Origin: Rhyacophila brunnea
Lineage: Eukaryota; Arthropoda; Insecta; Trichoptera; Rhyacophilidae
NCBI GenBank assembly: GCA_022495005.1
Contig: JAGYXB010000956.1
Span: 434,001 to 498,000, forward strand
Length of the DNA stretch: 64,000 nucleotides
Reading direction: 5' to 3'
The position numbers were made by a program, and so were the translations under genes. The notes beneath the pieces are model-generated. The model was not told the DNA's origin. It was given only the letters and a program-made list of their open reading frames with translations, and searched no databases. Numbering within the stretch: position 1 is the stretch's first letter; every line of letters starts with the position of its first letter. Below are positions 36,101 through 46,588 of this stretch, piece by piece.

Positions 36101-39100
36101 TCTTTGCACAGTGGCGTGCTTGACTAAAAAACTTTTTATCTTTATAAAATCATACTGAAAAATATTCTAAATAACCTAATGCTGCCACTGCCGAACATGT
36201 GATAAGTGATAATGATAAGTGGTATGTAGGTAGGACCTTATAAAACACAGTGCCGAAAAATGTCTATAAAAAAACAAATTAAAAACCAACTAGCGAAAAA
36301 TATCGGTAACGTATTCATCTACGATGCCAGCTAAGAAATAAATCACTCAATGGTAGTGCCAGTGAAATAATGACAATTTCGTGATTACTATACAGGCGGC
36401 TCCGATCGGATACGGCGGTACCGACTATGAGTGGTGACGCGGCTCCGATCGGAGCCGGAGGCAGCGAAGATGTTAATACAAAAATCTCCACCCTGTGGAG
36501 GCCCATATCGTCACTGTTCTGGCAGAAGACACTAATTCGAAAAAATGACATATTGAGTTAGTTATACCAAAATGTTCCTTATTTCAAACTTTACCGTCTG
36601 GAAACCTTCTTAAAAATAAACAGTCTTTATTTTAAAGTCATCCTTTTTACGATTACTTAATAAACTCACATGATAGACCATTTCAAACATTTTAACAACT
36701 TCAAAGTTAAATTACTCAAAACTAGTATTCTCCAGTTAGTGTGTTCTGCCAGAACAGAGACGATATGATCTTATTAGGATCGGACATGGTTAAAAAAAAA
36801 AGTTTTTTGGAACATCAGTCAATTAGTTTCACTTACTTGGTGTGTATAGGGTCTAGGTGCGTCAGGGTCAGTACAAAATGGATCGCCATACGCAGATATA
36901 TGGCCGTTCGATTCAGACGATGACCCTCCAGAAGTCATTATTTTTTGCATTAATGTCACACAACCGGGATGATAATCATAGACAAATATCAATGCTGCAA
37001 AGGAAAAATCGAAAGGGTATTAAATAAGTTGGCAGTTTCAAAAATTCACACTTTCAGAGATTTTTTAAAATGTAAACTATTTTAATGTTACAATGCGAGT
37101 TTAATATCCCGTTCGATACCTCAACAGTGCAGTATGAAGTCAAGTGGGGGCTGGGATATAGAGATGTACGTGACAAATGGAGAGGGATTTGTAGTAAATG
37201 AGGGGCTGAGATCTACATAAAAGAGCAGGTGGGATTTTTACTTCGCTAGATATCAGTGGTCATAATATGTATATCCGACAGAATATAACTAGAACAACAC
37301 CACATAATTATTAAAACAATGATAAATATCTTTCATATATACAATGAATTTATGTCTATTTTATATTACCTACTAAAAAACAGTGAAGGAAGACAAAAAT
37401 ATTCACTCCTAAAGTTGTTTCTGACTATTCTAAATTTTAAACAGTTTGAAACAGTGGGTAATCATTGCAAAAAAGTTATCCAAATGGCATGTGCAACTGT
37501 GTCAACAAAATGTGGCAACTTGACCATTGTGGTATTATATACTAATTAATTAAATTATAATAACTTATATCTGTATATTTATAATAATAATAATAATAAT
37601 ATAAATAGCTTTCCTTACAATTATCTCCAAATGCTTTGGTGGAAAAAACTTCACGCAACTGCACAAGGTTTGGGTGATCAAGTTTCTTCCACTTTTCAAT
37701 CAGTAACGGACATTTAGATGAAGCAAGTCGAAAGTCATGGAGTCTACGAAGTGCAAACAATTGTCCAGTCTGGCGGTGGGCGGCACGGTAACATGTTGCT
37801 CCAGAAGTAACGGAACACATTTCTAAGGGAACTACATCGACATACTGTTCTACTGAGCTAGGTAGTTCTGAAATATGATAGTTATATGTTAGTATAAAAT
37901 TGTAAAAATTAAATACCTATTTAATTATACAAGAGGGATCTTAAATAATCAATATATTTAATTAGAACAGTACAAACACTTGATGATCATGAAAAATGTC
38001 ATGAAAATAGAGAGCACCTTGAAGTGGACATGAATGATTACACAATTAAAATCGCTACTTGCTCAATTCTGTGGTATTAAATAAAATCAAAGAGAATAAT
38101 ATTATGTAGTAGTTATTCCACATAATCCAAAAACAATAAGAACCAGTTCAATCCACTTCAATATTGATATTCACAACTGATCCTAGTGAAGCAAATGAAA
38201 CCAGTCCAGATCATTATCAAATTATGTGGAAAAAGTAATATATACATACATATTGTTTGACTTTAATTAATACAATGTCTTTCCACCAAGAATTGACAGT
38301 TAACACCATTAAAGCCTCATGTGGTATATTAGTTATTTATTTTACAGATCAGTAAGTTATGATATATAAAAGATCATAAGAACATCAAGATATTTCTTAC
38401 CAGGAAAACTTTGAGGGTCAGGTTGAGAAAGAGATATTTGATTTTTTTGGAGAATTTCGGCACGGAGTACATCTGGCATGTAGAAGGAGGCCGCCAGTCC
38501 TAAAAATATATAAATATGTATTTATTATTGTCAATAATAAAACCGTTCTCCGGTAATAGGGATACATCATTATAATATTAAAATAAAACTAGGGATTTCT
38601 AGAAATATATTCAATTAAATTTGAATGAATATAAAAAATGATTATAACAAACACAGCTTACACTATACAGAAGAGGCAATGAATAACAAGGTTTTACTAG
38701 TTTAAAATTAACATTCCTTAATCATTAAATTACCAAAAACACTATGCCAGCAGCAAATATGTTTAAGAAAACCTTTTAAAGACTTCTTCTTCCCATGGCG
38801 CTACAGCTAAATTCGATCCTAAACCTTTTAAAGACACCGATCTTAAGTGCGGTTTCACATGGAGGATTCAGATATCCGATACAGATATGACAATACTAAG
38901 TTTCTTTACTAAGCACAACTTTCTCGGCGTGAAAGACACCAATTGTATTAATGTAGACTCTGTATCCGTCATACCTGTTGTATAGGATATGTGATTCCAC
39001 CTTGTGAAACTGCTGTAAATATATGAAACTGAAACTGAAAAAAAGGTTAGTAAGGCTAATAATTAAATCATCTGCAAGTCAATTCGCTTTGCGGATTTAT

Positions 39101-42100
39101 TCATATATCACACTTTTGCTCTCAGACATTTATTTGCCAGGGTTTCATTTAAAAGTTTGTTATACTACAAGGAACCGTCATTATTTAGAATATTTGGATA
39201 AACAATAAAAAAAATCGCGAACAGCAGTATTATATACACAACATCAGAACAGGTCACCATAGATAGTGGTTATAAGTTTATAGCTGCCAAAGTACAGAAC
39301 AGTAATTTTACTATGACTACCCATTCAATTAGGCCATCCGCACATGTAAATACTCAAAAAAGACAACACTGAAACTCCAGTATCTAGATAATGTATTTCA
39401 ATGGTGGCTCGCTGACGGCAAGAATGGAATCTCTCAGTTTCAAAATGTCTGCGACCGAAACCGAAGAGACACGACATGTTAATCTCCCAGTCTCTCAGTT
39501 TCCAGTCACCCATAAAACAGTTTTACCAATATCAGTAGATTCGATGAAAAATCATACTTTCTCACCAAAATTGGTAGCACTCAACTGAACTAAACAAGCA
39601 ACAACAAGTCAAGACGTCAAAAGTTAAAGATGGGCGAACCGATTTTTAATTTAAAATATGTGGCAAATGTTAAGAAATACTCCTGCCTGTATAATTACAG
39701 ACAGCCAGAATATTCCCGTAAAGATATTATGGAAAAAGCTTGGAATGAAGTAGGAAAGACAATGTGTTTGACAGTTTGAGGTTAAGAGATTATTAGGTTT
39801 CAGTTGTGTTGTGTGCGGTCACTGTCCAGTTTATGAGTTCCATCACCTACCAGTTTGTCAGATTTTAGTTTCTGCGTGAGCGGATGGCCTTACACTAAAA
39901 ATATGGTTTACCACCCATTGGCGGCCTTAGGCCCGAAAAAGTGGTAAGTCAATTTTGAATATATTATTTTAATTTGCTTTTTCGTTGTATACTTAAAAGA
40001 CGTATTGCAAATTGGCTTTTTATACATTATAGAAGTGCTAGAAATTGTTATAGGTAGGTACTTACCCTTAAAAAAATGTCCATTTTTCACATCACCAACC
40101 CATCGTTAACCAAAATTACACACGACACGTTATATTTTTTTGTAAATTAGGTCCACTTTTCTTTCTTTGCTTTTTGAAAATCATCAATCATTATAAAAAT
40201 TGTCTATTTTTCCTTTCACTTATCATAGTTAAATGTATTATTCTTTATTTCGTTTAAAATATGATCCACCGAATAAGATATTTCAAATTTAAGTATCAGT
40301 TCAAACAAATAAACCGTCGCCAATGCCACAAAACTTCACAAGAATGTTATAAATCACTAAAAACCAAACTTTGTGTCTATTTATATAATAACTGTACCTA
40401 ATACTATTTACATGAGATTAAAACAATCAAACACATTTAATAAAAACTCCGTTGATGATACCCAGTAGCTTGAAAAAGTGTTGTTCTACGACGTTTTATA
40501 TCTGTTTCATTTGACACATTGGAAATGTATCTCTATTTCATTCTCGGCATTGACCAAAATTTTACGGATTTAGCCTATGCTGCGACAAAATAATAATATA
40601 AATAATATAAAAAAAAAATGGCCAATTTTGTGCTTTCTCTCCGTCTCACATATGAAAAAAGAGAGAAAGAAATATTTTATCACGCATTTTCTCAAATGAC
40701 CGAGGTGCACTGAGCGAGCATGAGACATGTGTGTGTCTGTATGGTGATTACACACACATGTACATTAGCGTGCGTCTCACGTTGACGTTTTAGTCGATAA
40801 TAATAATTATAATTGACATTGTACATAGATTATAAAATATTTATTTTTGCAGGGTCATTGACCATTTTACCTAAAGGGCCAGCCACCATTGGTACCTCCA
40901 TCAAGAATTATAATACAAAGGTTAATACTATAATTTCCTTTATTTAAATTAAACTTTTTGGCTAGCAGTGTATAATTACGCAAGAGCAATGAAGGGACAC
41001 CATTATGCACAAAATATATTAGAATAATTATCGCATGAACTTTTTTACAAACTTGTGATAAAAGTCGAGTTACTTACCTGACTTAGAGTTGAATGATGAA
41101 ACATGGGTGGGAGTTCCTGTGTACATGTGAGGCGGAGTGTATGTGGTGGGCTGACTTGTGCCTGATGCAACCGGTCCCTGTTGGCTCCCAATTGATTGAC
41201 TATGAGTGCTGGTTATCGAATCACTATTGGTTGAATAGAAATATGTAGTGCCACCAACATTTTCCTGCAAATAATAGCAAATTATTAATTGTTATTAAAC
41301 ATTTCATGACAGCTGAATTTATTGCAATACAATATACGCTTAATTACGAATTTTCTGTGCCATCCAATGTCATATTAATAGACCCCAGAAGTACTTAACC
41401 TTGCTGCGGCTTCTCGCTCACACAATTATACCAACTTAAATATCCGTCTTTTAGATATCTAAGCATTTTGCACACAGAGTACGTCCGCAACACATCGCAA
41501 TTACCTCAGATCTCAGATCAGTGTGGGCATTACAGATGTGCTTATATGATGTAAAAGTGGGGCTTGAGAGAATCCTCACTCTGCGAGTGTAGTGAGATTC
41601 AGACTACGGAGCAAATTATAGTCATGTAACATGTATGCCTTCCCTGGATGAATTTCAGGCATACACCAGACCAAACTGAAGGCTATTGGGTGGATTGATG
41701 CCTGACCAGTTCCACTGTGACTTGTTCTATATCTAATTCTCTGATTTTTTTCTTATGTATTTACCTATTCTTTTTTTGACTCAAACGTTTTTTTTATTAT
41801 TAGTACACTAACTATTATCAAGTTGCAGAAAAAGAAACAATGGAAAATTTTGAACTCTGCACAATAATTGCATACAAACAAATTTCCCTGGATAATCACA
41901 TGAAAACATGTGATGCATTACTTTATACGTTTACAATTTGTATGACAATATTCTTCCACACTCTATCCAAGTTTTTTAATCCTGGTCAGTTTTTTCTCTA
42001 CCGCCTTGCACAATCAATAAGTCTTCATTAGTATATATTACCTGATGCACTTGGGGTGCATTTGAAGATGATGATTGTGATGCGGACATTGGAACAGTCG

Positions 42101-45100
42101 GCGAAGGCGGGGACCCTTTCGGTGAACTAGAGATAGCATCAACCCCAGTAAAGTATGTTCCTGGGGTAAACTCATTGATCTGTGAATAAATATTTTTCAA
42201 TAAGTATTTCATAAAATATTTTAAGTCAAAGATATTGAAGAAAACTTTCTCTATATACTTATATTGAAAGTTAATGAACCACCACTATTGAAAATATTTA
42301 GATGAACAGAAAATCATAAATAACACCACACCAAAGCAGCCCGCTATTACTCAATACAAAAACATATTAAATTCTCTACGGCTACTAATTCAATTACATT
42401 AAAAACATCCTGCAAGTGATATCAAGAGCCGTACTACAAAAAATTATAATCTCTCTAGGTATAGTCCAACCTCTTTAAAATTTTGTGAATACTATATTGA
42501 ACATTATTACACTAAAATGTGGAGATATTTTAACATGTTAATGATAGTCGATTTTCTGACAATTAGCAGACAATCCTCGTCATAACTACTGTGTCGACCA
42601 AGCACATCTGTAGAGGTTTTGTATATAAACCTACAAACTGTCATGTTGTTGTCTATTGTCATTCATAGACCATAGACAACTATGCAAAAACGGAAAAGGA
42701 AGCGGTTGCATCTCAAATGTTCTAGAACAGCTGCATTTTCGTCTTTAAACAATGTAGTCGACAACGCGTCTTTGTTCCACGTCTCACTTAATCTAAATTC
42801 CAAATTATAATGTAAATATTCCAACTCAACCAATATAAATGTAAAAGTCATTTACTCTGTGCCGTGTTTATACTAAATTTATTACAATATAAAACCATGA
42901 AAATACCATCTCTGTGTGTTATTCATCACGCCACAAAACACTCCATGCCACTCACACACCTCAACCTTTAGAACAGATATTCATAACATCGGGGAGTACC
43001 AAGCATCTTCCTATTACCCCCGATAAGTGGTGCCCCTGACATGTAAGAAGTGATATGGCGGATGTCGAATACAAAATATGATTGGTGAATCAAGGCCCTT
43101 CATCACTTTTGTGAACTTCTAAATGATACATGAACTAAATAGAATTGTAATGTACCTAAGACTGATTGAATAATTATATCACCTTTTTGTTAGCTATTGG
43201 AGAGGATTGTGATATTCTGCCAATGTTCTGTGAATTTGGAACTGGTGTACTAGAACTGCGATTCTGAAACAAAGACACATAAGTATTATAGAACAAAAAT
43301 ATTTTAGTGATTATTAAATTATTCTGTAGGTTATAATATAATATAAAGTAATAAATGATTTTAAATTATCAATAGTACTTTTTATTGATCAGAAAAATTT
43401 ATTGATCGGAAAAAACAGAACACAAGTGAAGCCATTTGCCTTGATCTTGTTTCAGTGAAATTATAAAATGCTGTGATAATAGTGGCTAGAGACCGAAAAC
43501 TTTAACGTGAGGCCTGGCGACGGCGTTCGTGTTGTTTCGAAGTATTGTGAGTATTGCCAGAATTAGAAGATATTACTTCCCACTTCCTTAAATCTAAACT
43601 ATAATTTGAAGAATATATTTGGATGTGGCTATGTACCGTCGCGTCGGTTTTTCTTTATACAAAGCCACACGCGCAGTCGGATTTCAACAAAATTTGGACA
43701 ATAATTTTAATAAATATATAATATAAAAAAATAATAATTTGGTCTCGAATTTCAGATTTAACCCATTGCACCCCGGGGACAGTTTTACGGTTTTAGCGGA
43801 AAAAGGTCTTGCAACGCGGAAGTTAATGTTGCAACCCCTATTTTTTATTGGAAATGTCGCGAGAATGTGTACATTTTAAAAACATTGGCGATTATTTCAG
43901 CTCGATCAGAGGTCAAATGGCAAAGTTAGATGCAAATAATAATTGTGTTATTAGAATCGCTAATCAGCAGGGAGGCAACTGGGCCAGCGCGGCGCGAGCG
44001 ATGCAGTGCTGCCACATTAGATCGGAATGCTTCACTCACAAATAATTGTATGTAGCGGCATCAAGAGTGGGGAGTAGTAAAAATCTATATATTTTGGCAC
44101 CAAATGGAAAGGCCACAAATATTGTAGGTATATCGAAAAGCCCTGGAATGATGGATGGATATTTATATTATATGGAAAAGCCTTAAAATAATAAATTGAA
44201 TATGTACTACTTTTTAAAATATTTAAATGCAATACATGTACAAAAATATACTATATTATGTTAAAAATAAAAATCTCTATTATATTTTTTTACTTTTTAA
44301 AATATTATAATCCTTTGCACGTATTAAATTTAGAATTTTTATTTTCAAATATTAAACCATTCCACTCCTGGGCAGCGCCGGGTGATACTGCTAGTAGGTA
44401 TATATTTTCGCAAATTTCAAATAATGGTATACATTTTTTCCTAATAACATAGGATAAATTTTATATGGCAACATTAAAATTTCAAGTGTGTTTTGTAGCT
44501 GTATCGCGGCAACTCTTTCGATAACGTTGTTGAATAGCCAAATGATGTTACTTTGTCATTTTTCTTCTTCACAGTAGGAGATAAGATGACTTATAAACTT
44601 CTTGCTGTCACTTTTCAAAACTTTTGCCACTATTAACACGTCTAAACGACAGATACCGCGCACTTATAAGACACGTCAAATGCTTTCAAGGTGAGGGGAA
44701 TGAATACTGAAACGCGAGATAAGGGGATCTAGTTCTCCAAGCCGCCCCGTAAAGTTTTCGCACTATACTGTATTTTGGGACATGCCCTTAGTGGCCAACT
44801 ATGGTACTAAAAATTCCTCTGCTCTCTTTCATGTACACCCCCATCCCCTGTTACTGCAAATCCAAAAAATCATTTTAAATACATTTCTATGGCACTGTCT
44901 CCTGCTTTCATCCATTCACACTACATAATTAACGTTTTATCACAGCACATTGAATAATACGCGAGTCTAATGATCAGTGGATATTTGACACATCTCATCA
45001 GTAATATTCCAGTTCCATAGTCCCATAATACTTTTCCGATTTGAATCTTGGCAGACTAAAAAAAAGGTTTTATAACAGATTTATTTAAAGAGAAATAGAT

Positions 45101-46588
45101 GTTAGCCACATGACACTTGACATGTTGGGTACATTCTCTGGATGCTAACACCAGTTGAAAAATTACATGAATTTGCCAAACTTGAGATTCGAACCCCGAG
45201 ACCCGAGAGTTCATAACTTTACACATAGCAGTGGCGAAGACTCCATACTAGGCGATTATTTAAAGCCTACCTTCTTAAGAAAAATAATTTTTATTTTCAT
45301 GTTGACGTATTTATATAATCACAAATAATAATATATTCAATATTCCCAAAGACATCTGTCGTATAATTGTCATAATTTTACGATCTTTTCCCATATTTCA
45401 ATAACCACCATCTATGGCATCTCTCGAAAGTTAAACAAATAGAACACACCGCGTTACCCTTCGCATATTGTATAGGATTATTTTCGCGTGAATCGACGGG
45501 TTTTTCAATATGAAGTTTTTTTCTCATTATTTCAAAATGTCTGGCGTCCCGCATACAAATGTACAAGCTGTTTCGTTAGCGCTTCCGTCGCGAGAGCGCA
45601 TTTATTCAAAATAATTAATAAGAAGATAATTTAAAAAATAATTTATATGGGATTCAATCACATAAATGTGTGTTGATTGTTGTTAAAAATATAAAATAAT
45701 TTATCTCGTGGTGTTTATTTATTTATTAGTTCACTCATTAGACAATTTAGATATCTGATATTGTACCTACCTAAGTCTGTGTTTTAAATATAGAAGTATT
45801 TTAAAATGTCTAGTTTTACGGGTTAAATTATAAATTGTTATGGAACATAATACATATATAACAACGGACATTTTCATAGATGATAGGTAATATATTTTGA
45901 GCGTATGTTACGTTTATAAATGTTTAGGAAAATACATAAGTAATTAAAACTAATTGCTTATTTTTATGAAGTGATTATAACAAACCAATTAAGCTTTTGA
46001 AATTACTTCGTTTTAGCGTACCTATTCATCAGTAGTAATATTGGATTATCTTCTTATTTCCCGCAAATATATCTGACAAGCATGGTTACTCCCACAGCCT
46101 ACCTCTTTCAAAAAGTCACCCTTCGCCACTGACACATAGCCACTCATCTGTCATGGGAAGTTTATTATGTATGTGGTATTAATTCTAGCATGTCCACGTG
46201 GTGTGGCCAGCTATTATTGCGGTTACTTCGGTCATTGTGTCAAGTTATGAAAAACAATTCTGTAATAATATTTTTTAATTGCCTTACATACCTAGTATAG
46301 ATTGGTGTAGCATACGTATATTGTGATCTTAACATAAAAAATGTGAATTATGGACTGATTTTTAAGTAGGTATAGTATCTTTACCAATAACAAATATCAC
46401 AGTAGTTTTCTCTAAGGGAAGGTTTATGATGATAAATCAGGTGATTAATTCAATGTTACTCATAGATATTACTGGTACTTAAGTATGCTACTTTTATTTA
46501 AGAGGATATAACTTACCATATATGTTACAAGCTTTGATTCTTGTGGTAAGGCAGATGGTGAAGAAAATTGAAAGACAGATGGATCCAT
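29990..46588 (-). CDS. PAN3: PAN3, PAN2-PAN3 deadenylase subunit (12 coding exons)
   Basis: Adaptor subunit of the cytoplasmic PAN2-PAN3 nuclease: it dimerises, recruits the PAN2 exonuclease and binds poly(A)-binding protein to start mRNA deadenylation. Coding exons on the minus strand: 46588-46517, 43263-43183, 42179-42042, 41264-41078, 38499-38401, 37867-37619, 36994-36837, 35331-35210, 34081-33815, 32905-32714, 31625-31463, 30103-29990; total 1842 nt, 613 aa. All phases agree. Visible parts: disordered N-terminus with a PAM2-like KINEFTPG motif at about 51-58, the GGTTYFY motif, a pseudokinase from about 195 to 460 (FALRRLHDFRL, VFSTKAFGD, IHAAGLACRKLDPSK), a helical linker (IIGARFYTQTEALQRRADVL) and the C-terminal knob (WAETGDRYMLKLFRDYLFH, VLVVSYAELKHC). 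No N-terminal CCCH zinc finger is encoded, so this is the short form or an upstream exon was missed. Confidence 0.96.
30311..30670 (-). other. Open frame in last PAN3 intron, possible transposase remnant
   Basis: A 119-codon open frame on the PAN3 sense strand, inside the exon 11-12 intron. The middle part (PSTSRLPRRVVKSDHPHEKH then RRCWRDACG) vaguely recalls the C-terminal Cys-rich tail region of piggyBac-like transposases, but no conserved motif is clear. The rest is hydrophobic intronic sequence. It is not part of PAN3, since exon 11 and exon 12 join in phase without it. Confidence 0.25.
31274..31383. repeat. GC-rich palindrome with a third direct copy
   Basis: Arms CGGGTAGAAATACCTTT (31274-31290) and AAAGGTATTTCTACTTGTCC (31317-31336) can form a hairpin, and a third copy GCGGGTAGAAATACCCTTCC begins at 31361. 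It lies in the PAN3 exon 11-12 intron, close to the exon 11 donor. Confidence 0.7.
31463..31625 (-). CDS. PAN3: PAN3 coding exon 11 (residues 522-576)
   Basis: 163 nt, CCCGTAG acceptor and GTAACT donor. Encodes the start of the C-terminal knob domain that contacts PAN2: SWAETGDRYMLKLFRDYL and LTHCLNQLDCG. Confidence 0.95.
32169..32668. mobile_element. hAT-type MITE in a PAN3 intron
   Basis: Long inverted termini: left GGGCAGAGGTAGGTTGTGGA and right the complement of GGTGGAGGTAGGCTTTGGAG. It is flanked by 8-bp duplications GTATGTAG (32161-32168) and GTATATAG (32669-32676), 7/8 identical. Same family as 45229-46131 and 9876-10013. No transposase. Confidence 0.78.
32714..32905 (-). CDS. PAN3: PAN3 coding exon 10 (residues 458-522)
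   Basis: 192 nt, TTTATAG acceptor and GTAAAT donor. Encodes SVTDLMPIIGARFYTQ and the dimerising helical segment LEDQLAMEFDNGRLYRLL. Confidence 0.95.
33286..33660 (+). repeat. Dispersed repeat family A, copy 1
   Basis: Shares ATCCAATATAACGTGAAT, AAAGCAATGCA and ATAGCAATT.ATATGACC with 58793-59765. It contains one unit of the TCTAGCAGTGGACTGATTCA motif that is expanded in copy 2. That motif resembles the 3' tail of insect RTE-type LINEs. Confidence 0.75.
33815..34081 (-). CDS. PAN3: PAN3 coding exon 9 (residues 369-458)
   Basis: 267 nt, TACTTTCAG acceptor. Encodes KLDPSKVIMSGYRARISW, a Gly/Pro-rich insert, and DLSALGRMVLAIACRN. The phase-consistent donor is a weak GTTCGT at 33814; the neighbouring GTACTA would break the frame and the conserved NLILYLLT. 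Confidence 0.92.
34555..35112. repeat. Possible pogo/Tc1-like termini and poly-C run
   Basis: Two right-end-like sequences finish in ...AAGTTCGACTG|TA (34606-34618) and ...GGGTTTCACTG|TA (35100-35112), the style of pogo/Tigger ends. Matching left ends were not found. A nine-base C run lies at 35022-35030. Confidence 0.3.
35210..35331 (-). CDS. PAN3: PAN3 coding exon 8 (residues 329-369)
   Basis: 122 nt, TTTTTCAG acceptor and GTATTC donor. Encodes LPETTIWSLLVQLTAALRAI followed by HAAGLACR, equivalent to the kinase catalytic-loop helix but without HRD catalytic residues. Confidence 0.95.
35575..35655 (+). repeat. tRNA-derived SINE fragment, copy 3
   Basis: Body segment only: GACCTAACAGGTTGAGCAAG through TTCTCGTAAAAACAAAAATC, matching the complement of copy 2. 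Head and tail absent. Located in the PAN3 exon 7-8 intron. Confidence 0.7.
36470..36802 (+). repeat. tRNA-derived SINE fragment, copy 4, split by a MITE
   Basis: The SINE 3' part runs CCTGTGGAGGCCCATAT to 36508, then resumes at 36763 with ATATGATCTTATTAGGATCG and GACATGGTTAAAAAAAAAAG. Copy 6 at 48.9 kb has the same sequence uninterrupted. Confidence 0.85.
36509..36762. mobile_element. 254-bp MITE inserted in SINE copy 4
   Basis: Terminal inverted repeats of about 27 bp (CGTCACTGTTCTGGCAGAAG... and the complement of CGTCTCTGTTCTGGCAGAAC...), with ATAT directly repeated on both sides (36505-36508, 36763-36766). The empty site CCCATATGATCC exists in copy 6, so the insertion boundaries are certain; the exact duplication length is 4 bp or less. 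Superfamily unassigned. It lies just downstream of PAN3 exon 7. Confidence 0.88.
36837..36994 (-). CDS. PAN3: PAN3 coding exon 7 (residues 276-328)
   Basis: 158 nt, TTTGCAG acceptor and GTAAGT donor. Encodes LIFVYDYHPGCVTLMQKIM, the pseudokinase hinge region, and a variable insert rich in Ser and Pro. Confidence 0.93.
37580..37602. repeat. (TAA)n microsatellite
   Basis: Seven or so ATA/TAA units in the PAN3 exon 6-7 intron, close to the exon 6 donor. Confidence 0.9.
37619..37867 (-). CDS. PAN3: PAN3 coding exon 6 (residues 193-276)
   Basis: 249 nt, TATTTCAG acceptor and GTAAGG donor. Encodes the pseudokinase N-lobe: YRAAHRQTGQLFALRRLHDF, then KWKKLDHPNLVQLREVFSTK. A (TAA)n microsatellite lies in the following intron at 37580-37602. 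Confidence 0.95.
38401..38499 (-). CDS. PAN3: PAN3 coding exon 5 (residues 160-193)
   Basis: 99 nt, TTTTTAG acceptor and GTAAGA donor, phase 1 at both ends. Encodes LAASFYMPDVLRAEIL, the helix preceding the pseudokinase. Confidence 0.92.
41078..41264 (-). CDS. PAN3: PAN3 coding exon 4 (residues 98-160)
   Basis: 187 nt, TTTGCAG acceptor and GTAAGT donor, ending in phase 1. Begins ENVGGTTYFYS, a motif well conserved in PAN3, then a Thr/Ser/Gln-rich linker. Confidence 0.92.
42042..42179 (-). CDS. PAN3: PAN3 coding exon 3 (residues 52-97)
   Basis: 138 nt, phase 0 at both ends, TTCACAG acceptor and GTAATA donor. Begins INEFTPG, the core of the PABP-binding PAM2-like motif, followed by a Ser/Pro-rich disordered region. 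Confidence 0.9.
43183..43263 (-). CDS. PAN3: PAN3 coding exon 2 (residues 25-51)
   Basis: 81 nt, phase 0 at both ends, TTTCAG acceptor and GTGATA donor. Encodes a Ser/Asn-rich low-complexity stretch ending in NKK, the start of the PAM2-like motif. Confidence 0.88.
43470..44775 (+). repeat. Dispersed repeat (as 23780-23940) split by 1.1 kb
   Basis: The left block 43480-43560 (TTTAACGTGAGGCCTGG, TTTCGAAGTATTG) and right block 44690-44775 (ACTGAAACGCGAGAT, TAGTTCTCCAAGCCGCC) are contiguous in the inverted copy at 23.8 kb. The interior has no recognisable gene. Located in the PAN3 exon 1-2 intron. Confidence 0.6.
45085..46165 (-). repeat. tRNA-derived SINE, copy 5, split by a hAT element
   Basis: Body and B-box region at 45085-45228 (complement of ATTCGAACCCCGAGACCC visible on plus), resuming at 46132 with AGCCACTCATCTGTCATGGG, which matches the remaining tRNA-like head of copy 2. 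The hAT element at 45229-46131 interrupts it. Confidence 0.75.
45229..46131. mobile_element. Non-autonomous hAT element, 903 bp
   Basis: Ends CAGTGGCGAAG (left) and CTTCGCCACTG (right) are perfect inverted repeats, flanked by a perfect 8-bp duplication ACACATAG (45221-45228 and 46132-46139). No transposase in the interior. Located in the first PAN3 coding intron. Confidence 0.93.
46517..46588 (-). CDS. PAN3: PAN3 coding exon 1 (residues 1-24)
   Basis: Starts with the ATG at 46588 (MDPSVFQFSSPSALPQ...) and ends in phase 0 before a GTAAGT donor. An AG about 20 nt upstream of the ATG suggests a 5' UTR intron. Confidence 0.85.
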
